DNA of 64,000 nucleotides from Anisodus tanguticus. Lineage: Eukaryota > Streptophyta > Magnoliopsida > Solanales > Solanaceae. The stretch spans positions 19,091,001 through 19,155,000 of the forward strand of contig CM067544.1 in the NCBI GenBank assembly GCA_034509755.1. Reading direction: 5' to 3'. Shown here piece by piece: positions 33,822 to 44,243 of the stretch (the first letter of the stretch is position 1; each line of letters starts with the position of its first letter). The position numbers and the translations under genes are program-made. Below the pieces are notes generated by a model. It searched no databases. It saw only the letters and a list, made by a program, of their open reading frames with translations, and was not told the DNA's origin.

Positions 33822-34464
33822 AACTTAACTTTTGCCATACAAGTGCATACTTCTTTCAAAAAATCAAATTTACCTATATTCTATAAACCATGCATGCTTT
33901 TATCAAAAACTTAATTTCACATTACATTTTATAAGCCATGCCCTGCAATGCATACTTTATCAACAAATCAGTTTTTATATATTTTATAAACAATGCTATA
34001 CAAATGCATATTTTTATCCAAAAATCAACTTTACATATATTTTATGAATAATGTCATACAAATGCATGTTTTTGTTGTAAAAATCTACTTTGCATGTATT
34101 TTATAAACAATGGCATACAAGTACATCTTTTAATCTACTACTTGAAACTTCCTTTAAACTAACTTTATATTTCAAACATGCATTTTTCTTTAGCATAATA
34201 ATTAACTGAGTTTGACCGGATAAACGCAAGTTAGCGGATCTTAAAGGATGCCTAACCCCTTGTCTTTTATAATAATAGAGAACCCTTACCCATAATCTCA
34301 TAGTTTCGCAGACCTTAACCGGAGTTCATTTTTAGCATTTATGTTAACATTTAGGTGTCCTAATTTACCGTAGAATAATTAGGTGGCGACTCCTCAACAA
34401 CATTCCAAAATCCAGGGGAAACGCCCGTGCGTCCCAACCGTTGGTAAAAAAATGGGCGCGCACA
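33822..34464 (+). repeat. Ogre-type LTR fragment in opposite orientation
   Basis: The reverse complement matches the outer part of the Ogre LTRs: TTTTATAAACAATGC-type repeats (like 3420-3690), GTTAGCGGATCTTAAAGGAT, then GGTGTCCTAATTTACCG and AGGTGGCGACTCCTCAAC, ending GGGCGCGCACA. Only about 640 bp of a 3-4-kb LTR is present, truncated on its left. It replaces the RT, RNase H and integrase core of the Tekay-like element. ORFs here are not genes. Confidence 0.8.
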
Positions 34465-34658
34465 ACTAGAATTGAATCTACGGAAGAAATTTCTGCACTA
34501 GTGTCACGAACATATGCCAAATAAGAAAGGCACCCCTTCTCTACCATCTTCTGAGCTTTTAGAAATGAGATCACCCTTTCGGATACTGGCTTAGAGTGCC
34601 CTTCCAAACTAATTGAGGAATACCATGCATGACTAATGTAAGGGTCTTGGCATAACAA
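34465..34658 (-). pseudogene. Tekay-like protease-RT junction
   Basis: The minus-strand frame contains FLKAQKMVEKGCLSYLAYVR and DTSAEISSVDSI, the segment that links protease to RT in this gypsy lineage. It stops being family-like exactly at the edge of the inverted LTR fragment (34464). Confidence 0.75.
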
Positions 34659-34684
34659 TCAATGATATCATGATACGAAGTTAA

Positions 34685-34963
34685 TCAATCCATATCCAAT
34701 ATAGCATCAAAGTCTACCATATGCAAAACTTTCAAATCTACATGAGTATCATACCCCATCAAGGTAACTACACAACCCAAATAAGCCCGATCTACCACTA
34801 TAGAATCCCTAACAGGTGTAGACACATGAATAGTCATGACTAGAGACTCACACATCAAATCCAAATTTAATGCAAAGTAGGCAGACACATAAGAATAGGT
34901 AGACCCTGGATCGAATAAAACTGTAGCATGTCGATAGCAAACTAAAAGAGTACATGTGATCAC
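34685..34963 (-). pseudogene. Tekay-like aspartic protease
   Basis: A 92-codon minus-strand frame with VLFDPGSTYSYVSAYFA (active-site D-P-G-S/T form), then DRAYLGCVVTLMGYDTHVDL and MVDFDAILDMD. Length and order fit a retropepsin. It is an isolated frame cut off from gag and RT by stops. Confidence 0.82.
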
Positions 34964-34977
34964 AACATCGGAGGCCT

Positions 34978-36347
34978 CTACCTCAGGTCTTCTTGGAAAA
35001 GCATAGAAATGGCCACGATTACCCCCACGTCCACCACTTCAGCCATACTGAGCACCGCCATGACTTGTCTAAGGGCCATATCTTTCGCTTTGAGCACCAT
35101 CCCTAGCACCCTGGGACCCACCTCTAACTGGCTGCCCCGCTGCTCTAGCTCCAGAACCCTAAGACTACCCACCCTGCCTGAGTATGGGGAAATCCCTCTT
35201 GAAATGTCCAAGATCTCCACACTCAAAACAACCTCTAGGAACTGTCGACGACTGAGAAGAAGAAGAACTGACTCCTGAATGACCACTACGACCAGAGGGC
35301 CGATAAGAACGCGGGGTCAACTGCTATAAGAAGTACACACATACTGGCCTCTCTCTGATGTAGGCATAACAACAATAACTAGTCTAACACTCGGACGGTA
35401 ATGACCTTCACTATAATGTCCTCGGCTTCCAGATGAGACAACCACATGAGTGCTGAAACAAGGCCTCTTGACCACCCTATCCTCGTAATCCTCTCTCCGA
35501 ATAAACTCGGTCTCTTTCACGGCATCAACAATCTGGTGGAAGGTGGAACCTGTGGCAGCCATATGTGCTGCGATCAAATGAAGAGGACATATCAGTCCAT
35601 TGGTGAACCTTCTCACCCTCTCAGCCTCATCGAGTCGAATCATCAAAGCATGGCGAGACAAGGCATAGAAACACATCTCATACTCGGTCACAGACATACG
35701 GCTCTGGCATAACCCCTCAAACTGAGCCTTTCTCCTCTCTCTGACATAAGGCACGAACTTCTCTAAGAAAATCTAGGTAAATATAACCCGAGTCATATGA
35801 AGGGACCTTGCTGGTCTAGACTCCAGTTAGGACCGCCACCACTGCTAGGTCGGTCCGACCATCTATAAAGCAGTATAATTAACACCGCGGGACACCACTA
35901 TTCTGAGATTGTGCAACCTCTCATAACAGCTAATCAAGAACTTATATGCATTATCCTCGGGACCCTCATACTATCTGGGAGGATCTAACTTTTGGAACCT
36001 CTTGAACATATTTTGCTGCTCAATAGACATAGCAGGTTATGTAGCTAGAGGTGTAGCAAGATCAGGTATAGACATACTAAGAAATTGCGGAACAATAGCA
36101 AGTGCTGGACAAACCCAGGTGCCCAAAATCCGGGCATAGCAGTGTGGTCAAGAGTCTGTCCTGCAATATTAGTATGAGACCCATTAAAAGTAACCGGATA
36201 AACACCTTGAGCTATTGAATCCAAAAAGCTCATCATCCAAATCAAATATTTCCTAAAGTACTGATGTGGCAATGAAATCTGGGGGCATCTCATCCCTTCC
36301 GGCCCTGTCAGCCTGAACCTGCTCATCCTTCTCAATCGGAACCTCAT
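34978..36347 (-). pseudogene. Tekay-like gag remnant
   Basis: Three broken frames. 36347-36045 is the N-terminal region. 35754-35317 is the gag core, with KAQFEGLCQSRMSVTEYEMC, FYALSRHALMIRLDEAERV, RRFTNGLICPLHLIAA and TEFIRREDY. 35286-34978 covers the Gly/Ser-rich, zinc-knuckle-bearing tail, in which the cysteine motif lies in other frames. Gag forms the element's particle; this copy is disrupted by stops and frame changes. Confidence 0.8.
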
Positions 36348-36727
36348 CCTCCTTTAAAATAGCCTAGGCCCCGAAGACTCTGCACGGTCACAAGCCCGAG
36401 CAAATATGGGTGCTCGGCCTCGGGCAACAACTCAAGGTCTACCTCTGGCTCTACCTCGCCCCCTGCCCCATGCACCACCTTTGACAATGAGTACGGGTAC
36501 ATGTGCGAGATTCTACTCTCCTTCTGCGGCTGATCTATTTCTCACCATATGTGTGAAAGAATGAAACAAAGAAATTTAGAATTCAATCTTAATCGATCGC
36601 ACGAAGGAATAAAAGAGTTGAAGTTTCCTAAATGTCTTATAGCCTCTCGAAGATAGGTAGGGAGCTATTCATACTGATCCACAAGACTCTACTAGACATC
36701 ACTTATACTTATGAGACCATTAACCTT
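36348..36727 (-). other. Tekay-like 5' leader
   Basis: Degraded start of gag and the leader between gag and the primer site. No open frame is supported. Confidence 0.45.
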
Positions 36728-36741
36728 GAGCTCTGATACCA
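36728..36741 (-). other. Primer-binding site of the Tekay-like element
   Basis: Minus strand TGGTATCAGAGCTC lies four bases inside the 5' LTR and is complementary to the 3' end of initiator tRNA-Met. Confidence 0.8.
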
Positions 36742-36745
36742 AATT

Positions 36746-37710
36746 TGTCACGATCTCAAATCCCATTTGTGTCGTGAAGGCGCCTACCCTAACCCGTAGG
36801 CGAACCCAACCAACAATCATATGAATAAGTGGAATTAAATACGGGAAATAAAAAAGTACAAGAGAAATAATTAACAAGTCTTAGAATATGAAAGGACATA
36901 AGTCTAAAAAAATCCCCAACAAGATCTAGTAGTCATGAGTACAGACTCTAGTAACATCCGAATACAACGGTGAATAAGAAATACATAAACTGTCTGAATG
37001 TAGCAATACATCACTGTATAAAAATAACAAAAACAGAATATAAAGACAGAATGTAGTTCTAGTGCCAGGAAAAAAGTTGTGGCTCACCCTGGACTCCAAT
37101 ATCATGCGCACTAAGGAAATGGATGAAGCTGCACTGGTGTCGTCTCTTGGCTCGGTACCTGCACATAGAGTGCAACAAGCGTAGAGTGAGTACGGGAAAC
37201 ACGTGTACTTAGAAAGCATCGTCGACCGACCCTAGCTATAACGTCACTGAGGGCTAGTACTTTCTGGTACCTCTCTCTACTAGTTAACTACTTAAGCATA
37301 AGAATAATTCAATTAACCAACCTATAATAAGTCTACAATTCAGTTAATCATAAGTACTATTAAGTCACACATCGCACAAGTCCAACCTAAACCCTGTTCA
37401 GGGTGTGTAGATCCCTCAAGCTTCTCTACTAAATCTCACAACAAGGTTAAGCATAAGCTAACAATATTCCTTCTAGCAGTCTAAAGGTCACAAGTATAAC
37501 AAAGTTTAAATCCAGGCACATATAACATCAACACATATCACGAATATAAATAAATGCAATGCAGGATGATATGTATGAATGCAAATGGCCATAAATACCT
37601 GGTATACACACGGTGCTGCAGTAGCTGTCACGTGACCCATGGGGGACTCATGAGGTCCATATAACCATCCGATCCCATCGGATACTAGCACGAGGACTGA
37701 AGTGTCAAGA
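36746..37710 (-). repeat. Tekay-like 5' LTR, truncated
   Basis: Similar to 12804-13720, with an extra segment near 36866-36910. Similarity ends at 37710 (GAAGTGTCA), beyond which the sequence is unrelated, so about two thirds of this LTR is missing. No target duplication can be assigned. Confidence 0.85.
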
Positions 37711-38161
37711 TTTACTTCGTGTAATGGAGTGTTTAAAAATTAAAATGTGTTAACGAGCCTATGATACAATATCAAATTTAGTGAAAGCAATAAATTCGCC
37801 CTACATCAATCCACTCCTCCCCGCCGTGCATAATTTTTTTAAAGTTCTTTCTAAATCAAAAAAGTTAGATTGAAATTTATTTTTATATTTAGTAGCTTTT
37901 TAATTACAATATTGACATGACATGTGTTTTTCCATAAGATTCGAAAGGCATGAGAGTAAACTCTGTCGGATCAAGTATAATACTAACACACCCGATAAAA
38001 TTATGTCTAATCAAATTCTAAAATAAATAACAAAATTGTATTCCCTCAAATGCAACAATGTTTCTACGCCCAATAGGCAGTAGCTTCATCATCAACCTGT
38101 CCCGCCCTTCATTACATTTTCAAAGAACAATATATTCATTGAGTAGTTGATTCTTTCTATT

Positions 38162-38237
38162 ACAATAACAATATATTTAGTATAATTTCACTAGGTCTCA
38201 CAATAACAATATATTTAGTATAATTTCACTAGGTCTC
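38162..38237. repeat. Perfect 38-bp tandem duplication
   Basis: Two identical copies, 38162-38199 and 38200-38237, beginning ACAATAACAATATATTTAGT and ending CACTAGGTCTC. Confidence 0.95.
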
Positions 38238-38494
38238 ACCTGGTGAGAATTCAATAGAATGCATATAGACTTTATCTCTTCTTTGTGACAGGTAGAAAGA
38301 TTATTTTCAATAGACCCCGATCCAAGAAGAGATGAAAAAGCAACATCAATAGTAAGCAATAATAGCGACACTCTTGTATTAGTATATTTCCACTAAATTA
38401 AAGGGTAGTTTTGCACATGGTTATTATAGAAAAGTTTATATTGCACTACAGTCATTAAACTATTGTTCGTAAAAAGATACTTAATTTTAATTAA

Positions 38495-38796
38495 GGCATA
38501 ATACATAAATAAATCCTCAAACTTGGTTTCATTTTTTAAGTATGCCCTACAATTTTAGGTGTACACAAGTAGGCATGCACCTCAACTTGTCTCTACTTTA
38601 TCAGTTGAACACTTTAACTTATAAAATGATCATTCAGACGTCTCCAAAATTTATGTGTCACGTCAGTGCCACATCAGCATTTGTGTTTACGTATTCAACT
38701 TTTTACAAATTGAGGTGCCTACTTGTGTACACCTAAAATTGTAGGGCATACTTAAAAAATGAGACCAAGTTTGAGGATTTATTTATGTATTATGCC
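38495..38796. mobile_element. MULE-type MITE with long terminal inverted repeats
   Basis: The ends are long inverted repeats: GGCATAATACATAAATAAAT CCTCAAACTTGGT at the left and its complement at the right, continuing inward through the GGTGTACACAAGTAGG block with a short loop. It is flanked by TTAATTAA on both sides (38487-38494 and 38797-38804), an 8-bp duplication close to the 8-9 bp of Mutator-like elements. Length is 302 bp, with no coding capacity. Confidence 0.88.
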
Positions 38797-39327
38797 TTAA
38801 TTAAATATCACAAAAGTCGTTAAATTATTTATTGTAACAAATAAGTCACTGAAATTTGCCTAAGTATCGACCAATATCACTAAAAAGTTTATCTTGGTGA
38901 CCGAAAGATACTTCAATTTTAACTAAATATGATATAAAATGTCTCATTTGTTTTCTCCTAATGATTTTTTGTGATACATAAGCAAAATTAAGTGATTCTT
39001 TTGAGACAAAAAAAGTTTAGCAACTCTCGCGATATTAAAGTAAAATTGAGTGAGTTTTTCGTTATGAAAATTAGTTCAATAATTTTAGTGCATTAAAGTT
39101 AATGTTAAGTGATCAGCTATGAAATTAATCTGCTTTTAAGCAGAGTTTCTCTTTACACAACCATAAGATGTTTAATTTACTGATGAATACATCATATTTT
39201 TATTATCAAATAATTGCAATTACCAATCCGACAGGCTGAAGAAATTGTATATCATACTACAATCAGTGTTCTCGATAACCATCATGCTCTAAAATAACAT
39301 TTCCTTATTGTTAAACAGAGTAATATA

Positions 39328-39368
39328 CCTGTGATATACACCCAATATACAGCAGTGTATATCACAGG
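39328..39368. repeat. Perfect 14-bp inverted repeat at the copia 2 left edge
   Basis: CCTGTGATATACAC (39328-39341) and GTGTATATCACAGG (39355-39368) flank a 13-base loop. The right arm is also present at 44162-44175 beside the 3' LTR. Confidence 0.85.
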
Positions 39369-39457
39369 CAAAGCAAAGAGACTGAGCAAGAATGGGTATC
39401 GGCGCAACGGGGCCTCGGCATTGGGCCACGGCAGTGGCTGAAGCCCATCACGGGCAG

Positions 39458-39677
39458 TGTTGGTTGTAATATATTAGGAGTGTAGATTGATGTAATATTG
39501 TAGTGTAAAGGTTACCTTAATTAGTGTTATACACTTACCATAATTGTATAGTTAGAATTATGGTAGAATAAGGATTTAGAAATAGAATAGGAATAGGATT
39601 CTCCTATTATGAAAATATGTAACTTGTATATATAGCCTTTCAATTAATGAAAATAATCAAGGGGATTATTTCTTTCA
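39458..39677 (+). repeat. 5' LTR of copia element 2
   Basis: 220 bp, TGTTGG...TTTCA, with a TATA box TATATATA at 39627-39634 about 50 bp from the end. It differs from the 3' LTR by about two substitutions. Confidence 0.9.
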
Positions 39678-39689
39678 TGGTATCAAGAG
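39678..39689 (+). other. Primer-binding site of copia element 2
   Basis: TGGTATCAAGAG directly after the 5' LTR is complementary to the 3' end of initiator tRNA-Met. Confidence 0.85.
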
Positions 39690-39845
39690 ACTAGGTCTAA
39701 ACAAAAGTTTTTCTCTCAACTTTTGTCCTCTCTTTGATTTTCAGCCTAGACACCCCACCCCCCCCCCGGGTTTCTCTTCCAAAATTCGTCTTCCGCTTTC
39801 ACAAACACCTCTCTTAAATTTCCCTTCCTTCTTTGTTCTTTCAAT

Positions 39846-41084
39846 ATGTCTAAGAACAATTATCATCCTGCACTCATGGTTTCCAACATCAAGAAATGTA
39901 TCCATATTGTCCTTAAGATGGAAAACGTCCAATATGCGACGTGGGTGGAGTTGTTTAAAATTCACGCTATCTCCTATCAAGTTCTTCATCACATCATTCC
40001 TCCCGCTAGACCACTTCCTGCAGAGGATCCTGAGTTATGGATTACTCTTGATGCTACCGTTCTCCGGTGGATCTACGCCACTATTTTAGTGGACCTTCTA
40101 CAGACGATTATTGAGCCGAATACCACGGCTATGGCTGCATGGAATAGATTGCGTGACATATTCCAAGACAACCAACATTCACGTGTCGTCACACTCGAGC
40201 AGGAATTCTCTCTAGTTCGAATGAACGAATTTCCAAACGTTTCTGCATATTGCAAGAAACTCAAGGAGTTGCCAGATCAACTCCGTAATATTGGCGCACC
40301 GATAACAAATGATCGTCTAGTTCTACCGTTGGTTGCCGGTCTTTCGGAGGCCTATAGTGTTGTTGGAACTCTCATTCGCCAAAGCAACCCTCTTCCTGAC
40401 TTCTATCAAGCCCGCTCCATGCTTACGTTGGAAGAAGCCGGTTTGGCTAAAAAGGCGGCTACCGGAGCAATCCCCGTCGTCATGGTGGCGTCCTCTCCTA
40501 GTTCTTCGGGTTTTGTTAATAATTCGGGCCAAAACCATAATCATGGTGGCGGCAAGAATAATCGCAAGAATAATAACAAAAACCGCGGGGGCAAACGCGG
40601 AGGTTCTGGTGGCGGTTCCGGTGGTCAGCAAGTAGACGGTGGGTCCCATCCAGGGAACAGTTGCCCACCACCCCACTGGGCCCAGCAATGGGGCCCATGG
40701 CAATGGGGCTGGGGCAGTGGGCCGTGGGCAAGCAGTCCTCAACATCCAGCAGGAAATTCCAGGGGCCAGTGGACTGGCCAACAGTTGAGGCCCAACACCC
40801 AGCATTGGTTGCCCACTGTCCAGTGGCCTAGCAGCAGCGGCAGTAGCAGCCTATGGCCCAGCTCCATCATGGACAAGAATTCTTGGGCCCCGACCTCCGC
40901 AAGCCCATCATGCAGCAGGCCCCACTCATACCGATATCGAGGCCGCGATGCACACGTTGAGGTTAACTCAACCGGACCCAAATTGGTATATGGACACCGG
41001 TGCCACGACTCACATGACTTCCGAATCAGGTACTCTCTCATCTTATTCCAATTTGAGCACCCCTCGGGAGATAATTGTTGGTAA
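39846..41084 (+). CDS. Copia gag protein
   Basis: 412 codons from ATG 39846. The N-terminal about 210 residues are a copia gag (UBN2/gag-polypeptide family): PALMVSNIKKCIHIVLKMEN, YATWVELFKIHAIS, LDATVLRWIYATILVDLL, AAWNRLRDIFQDNQHSRVVT, LEQEFSLVRMNEFPNVSAYC, KKLKELPDQLRNI. A Gly/Asn-rich basic region (residues 220-270) is followed by a Trp/Pro/Gln-rich tail. The final stretch after about 40930 no longer reads as gag, because the protease continues in another frame. Gag packages the element's RNA. I see no zinc knuckle; the basic Gly/Asn tract may serve RNA binding instead (inference). Confidence 0.88.
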   Translation: MSKNNYHPALMVSNIKKCIHIVLKMENVQYATWVELFKIHAISYQVLHHIIPPARPLPAEDPELWITLDATVLRWIYATILVDLLQTIIEPNTTAMAAWNRLRDIFQDNQHSRVVTLEQEFSLVRMNEFPNVSAYCKKLKELPDQLRNIGAPITNDRLVLPLVAGLSEAYSVVGTLIRQSNPLPDFYQARSMLTLEEAGLAKKAATGAIPVVMVASSPSSSGFVNNSGQNHNHGGGKNNRKNNNKNRGGKRGGSGGGSGGQQVDGGSHPGNSCPPPHWAQQWGPWQWGWGSGPWASSPQHPAGNSRGQWTGQQLRPNTQHWLPTVQWPSSSGSSSLWPSSIMDKNSWAPTSASPSCSRPHSYRYRGRDAHVEVNSTGPKLVYGHRCHDSHDFRIRYSLILFQFEHPSGDNCW

Positions 41085-42210
41085 TGACAGTTCAATTCCA
41101 ATTCTAGGGTATGGTCAGAAAACGTTGTCTCCCCCCAATCCACCCCTTCTCTTGAAAAATACTTTACATGCTCCTAAATTGATTAAAAGTTTAGTGTCTG
41201 TCCGAAAGTTCACAACTGACAATTCGGTTTTCGTTGAATTTGATCCTTTTGGTTTCTCTGTGAAGGATTTCAAGACGGGGAGCCATCTCATGAGGTGTGA
41301 TAGTAGGGGGGATTTGTATCCTATCATGCCCGATTTCAGTCCATCGAGTCAAGCCTTGCCGTCAGTTTTTGCAGCCATCTCTCCTTCCGTGTGGCATGCT
41401 CGCCTGGGTCATCCGGGATCTTCTATTTTATCAGTTTTAGATAAAAATAGTTTTATTTCTTATAAGGGTACGAGTCGTACTCCAATTTGTCAGTCTTGTT
41501 CATTAGGAAAAATTGTTAAGTTGCCATTTGTAGACTCCAATTCTCATACTTCAATGCCATTTGATATTATTCATAGCGACCTATGGACATCTCCTGTTCT
41601 TAGTTCAATGGGTCATCGATATTATGTTCTCTTTTTAGATGATTATTCTAGATTTTTGTGGACGTTTCCAATTGCGAACAAATCACAAGTATTTTCCGTC
41701 TTCATCAAATTTAGAGCGTTCATTCATACTCAATTCGAAAGAGAAATAAAAAATATTCAATGTGATAATGAGAAAGAGTATGACAATAGGGAGTTTAGGG
41801 AATTCTGTGCTAATAATGAGATCAATTTTCTGTTTTCGTGTCCTCATACATCTTCACAAAATGGAAAGGCCGAACGCAAAATTCATTCCATAAATAACAT
41901 TGTCCGAACTCTCTTAATTCATGCCTCCATACCTTTATATTTTTGGCATCATGCTCTACAAATGGCCACATATCTTCTTAACATAATTCCGTCTAAAGGT
42001 CTGACATATTCTTCCCCCTCAAAATCCTATATAATAAGAACCCGTCTTATTCTCCCCTTAGGATTTTTGGATGCTTGTGTTATCCGTTATTCTCATCCAC
42101 CACAATTAACAAACTTCAGGCTCGGTCTACCTCGTGTGTTTTTTTGGGTTATCCGTCGAATCATCGTGGTTATAAATGTTTTGACTTATCTTCCAAAAAA
42201 TCATAATTAA
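40948..42210 (+). pseudogene. Copia protease and integrase
   Basis: The frame opens with the protease motif WYMDTGATTHMTS (D-T-G-A, residues about 13-25). The pre-integrase zinc-binding HHCC region follows (WHARLGHPGSSILSVL, CQSCSLGK; residues 148-188). The integrase core comes next, with the acidic residues in IIHSDLWTS, IQCDNEKEYDN and NGKAERKIHS (residues about 205-310), then FWHHALQMATYLLNI. After about 42020 the frame goes out of register: the family-like continuation (GYPSNHRGYKCFDLSS) is in another frame up to about 42200. Gag and pol are one ORF in most copia elements, so the gag-protease offset near 40930 is also a lesion. Confidence 0.88.
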
Positions 42211-42902
42211 TCGCCATGTCATTTTTGATGAAACCCAATTTCCTTTTGCGAAAGTTCATACTCCCGAGCCTAAGTCGTATAATTTTTAGGATGACCAAAT
42301 ATCCCCGTATATTATCCGGAATTTTTCGGACATCTCCCGCACCCAAAATTCTCCAGCGGGCCCACTGCCCGCTGGCCCCACAGTCCCGTGCCCAGTTTTT
42401 GACACCTGGAACAGTTCCAGCAATTGGGCCAGTCCAGCCCACATCTCGGAACCGGTCCAGATATTGATTCCAGTTACCGCTTTGGGCCAGCAGACCCACT
42501 GCCTGCTGGCCAGTCCGTCCCGAGCCTAGAAAATTCCCAAAATTCCATCAATTCTTTCTCAAGTCATAGACCGATCACTCGTAGTCAACGGGATATTTTT
42601 ACACCTAAAAGACATTTTAATTTATATTCTGATGTCTCTAAATCCCCCTTACCCCGCAATCTTGTGTCTGCATTAAATGACCCTAATTGGAAAATTGCTA
42701 TGACTGATAAATATAATGCTCTTATTGATAATAAGACGTGGGAGTTGGTGCCTCGTCCATATGGTATTAATGTTATCAGGTCTATGTGGATTTTTGCTCA
42801 TAAGGAGAATTCAGATGGGTCTTTGCTCGACATAAGGCGCGACTTGTTGGTGATGGTAAAACTCAGCAGGTTGGGATCGATTGTGGTGAGACGTTTAGTC
42901 CG
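42211..42902 (+). pseudogene. Copia integrase-RT linker and RT N-terminus, frameshifted
   Basis: The linker (about 42340-42540) is rich in Pro, Ser and Gln, and at nucleotide level holds repeated GGGCCAGC/CTGGCC words. From 42560 one frame reads ITRSQRDIF, KSPLPRNLVSALNDPNWKIA, NKTWELVPRPYGINVIRSMW. It goes out of frame near 42825. RT continues in the frame that opens fully at 42903. Confidence 0.8.
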
Positions 42903-44243
42903 GTGGTCAAACCGGCTATCATTCGCACTGTGCTTAGCTTGGCTCTTTCAAAGAATTGGCCAATTCATCAGTTGGATGTCAAGAATGCTTTCCTACATGG
43001 TGATCTCAAGGAAACAGTCTATATGCATCAGCCGTTGGGTTTCAGGGATCCAAACCGTCTTCATCATGTATGTTTGTTGAAGAAGTCCTTATATGGGCTT
43101 AAGCAGTCCCCACGGGCCTGTTACATGAGGTTTGCTGACTTTGTTTCAACTATTGGGTTCACTCACATCAGGTCAGATAATTCCTTGTTCATCTACCGCC
43201 GTGGTTCGTCCTTGGCCTACATTCTGTTATATGTGGATGATATCATCTTGACTGCCTCTTCCGATGCCTTGCGCCAATCTATCATGACCATGCTAAGTTC
43301 TGAGTTTGCTATGAAAGACTTAGGGCCTTTGAGTTATTTTTTGGGGATTGCCGTCAAGCGTCATTCAGGTGGATTGTTTTTGTCTCAACGAAAGTATGCT
43401 TCTGAGATCATAGAGAGGGCTGGGATGTCATCCTGTAAGTCCACTTCCACGCCAGTTGATGGAAACCCCAAGCTGAGTGTCGCAGCAGGTGCACCATACG
43501 AGGACCCGACCCGCTATCGCAGTCTTGCAGGGGCCCTCCAGTATCTTACCTTTACCAGACCAGATATTATGTATGCGGTTCAGCAGGTGTGTTTATTCAT
43601 GCATGATCCAAGAGTTGAGCACATGAATGCAATCAAACGCATCATTCGGTATATTCATGGGACACTGGACTATGGGTTGCACTTGTGTCTTTCATCTACA
43701 TCCACACTTGTCTCTTACACGGATGCTGATTGGGGCGGTTGTCCCGACACCAGACAGTCGACTTCTGGCTATTGTATGTTCCTTGGCAACAACTTGGTCT
43801 CCTGGTCTGCAAAGTGTCAGGCAACTCTATCACGCTCAAGTGAAGAGGCAGAATATCGAGGGGTAGCGAATGTGGTCTCCGAATCATGTTGGCTACGTAA
43901 TTTGCTGTTGGAGCTTCATTGTCCCATTCATAAGGCAACCTTGGTATATTGCGATAACATTAGTGCCATCTACATTTCAGGTAACCCAGTTAAATACCAA
44001 CGCACTAAGCATATCGAAATGGACATTCACTTTGTCCGTGAAAAGGTTGCAAAGGGTCACGTTCGCGTATGCCATGTCCCGTCTCGTTATCAAATTGCAG
44101 ACATCTTTACAAAGGGTCTACCAGCGTTCTCTTTGAAGATTTTAGGGACAGTCTCAGCAGTGTATATCACAGGCAAAGCAATGGAACGGGCAAGGCGGGG
44201 CCTCGGCGGTGGTGAAGCCCATCACGGGCAGTGTTGGTTGTAA
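42903..44243 (+). CDS. Copia reverse transcriptase / RNase H
   Basis: 446 codons, open and well conserved. RT: HQLDVKNAFLHGDLKETVYM, LLKKSLYGLKQSPRACYMRF, catalytic YVDDIILTAS, MKDLGPLSYFLGI, TFTRPDIMYAVQQVCLFMHD. RNase H: acidic residues in SYTDADWGGCPDTRQSTSG, SSEEAEYRGVA and VYCDNISAIYISGNPV, then KHIEMDIHFVREKV and DIFTKGLP. The frame then runs into the region repeated beside the 5' LTR. It could encode a catalytically plausible RT/RNase H, but only as a stand-alone fragment because upstream pol is frameshifted. The first in-frame Met is unlikely to be a real start. Confidence 0.88.
   Translation: MVKPAIIRTVLSLALSKNWPIHQLDVKNAFLHGDLKETVYMHQPLGFRDPNRLHHVCLLKKSLYGLKQSPRACYMRFADFVSTIGFTHIRSDNSLFIYRRGSSLAYILLYVDDIILTASSDALRQSIMTMLSSEFAMKDLGPLSYFLGIAVKRHSGGLFLSQRKYASEIIERAGMSSCKSTSTPVDGNPKLSVAAGAPYEDPTRYRSLAGALQYLTFTRPDIMYAVQQVCLFMHDPRVEHMNAIKRIIRYIHGTLDYGLHLCLSSTSTLVSYTDADWGGCPDTRQSTSGYCMFLGNNLVSWSAKCQATLSRSSEEAEYRGVANVVSESCWLRNLLLELHCPIHKATLVYCDNISAIYISGNPVKYQRTKHIEMDIHFVREKVAKGHVRVCHVPSRYQIADIFTKGLPAFSLKILGTVSAVYITGKAMERARRGLGGGEAHHGQCWL

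Larger units (their letters stand above)
12804..37710 (-). mobile_element. Tekay-like Ty3/gypsy element, nested-into and internally rearranged
   Basis: The LTR termini are TGTCACGACC and GAGTCGTTACA on the plus strand. The 3' LTR is 12804-13881 plus 31523-33278, split by the Ogre/Tat insertion. The 5' LTR is 36746-37710, truncated. A primer site for initiator tRNA-Met lies at 36728-36741. Coding remnants run minus strand: gag (about 36347-35000), protease (34963-34685), the protease-RT junction (34658-34465) and the integrase C-terminus (33811-33394). RT, RNase H and the integrase core are missing, replaced by an inverted Ogre LTR fragment. The two LTRs differ at roughly one base in eight where I compared them, so this is the oldest LTR element here. 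Lineage is inferred from the integrase tail and LTR type. Confidence 0.85.
37711..39327. other. Noncoding AT-rich DNA
   Basis: No gene is supported. It holds a perfect 38-bp tandem duplication and a MULE-type MITE, listed separately. Confidence 0.6.
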
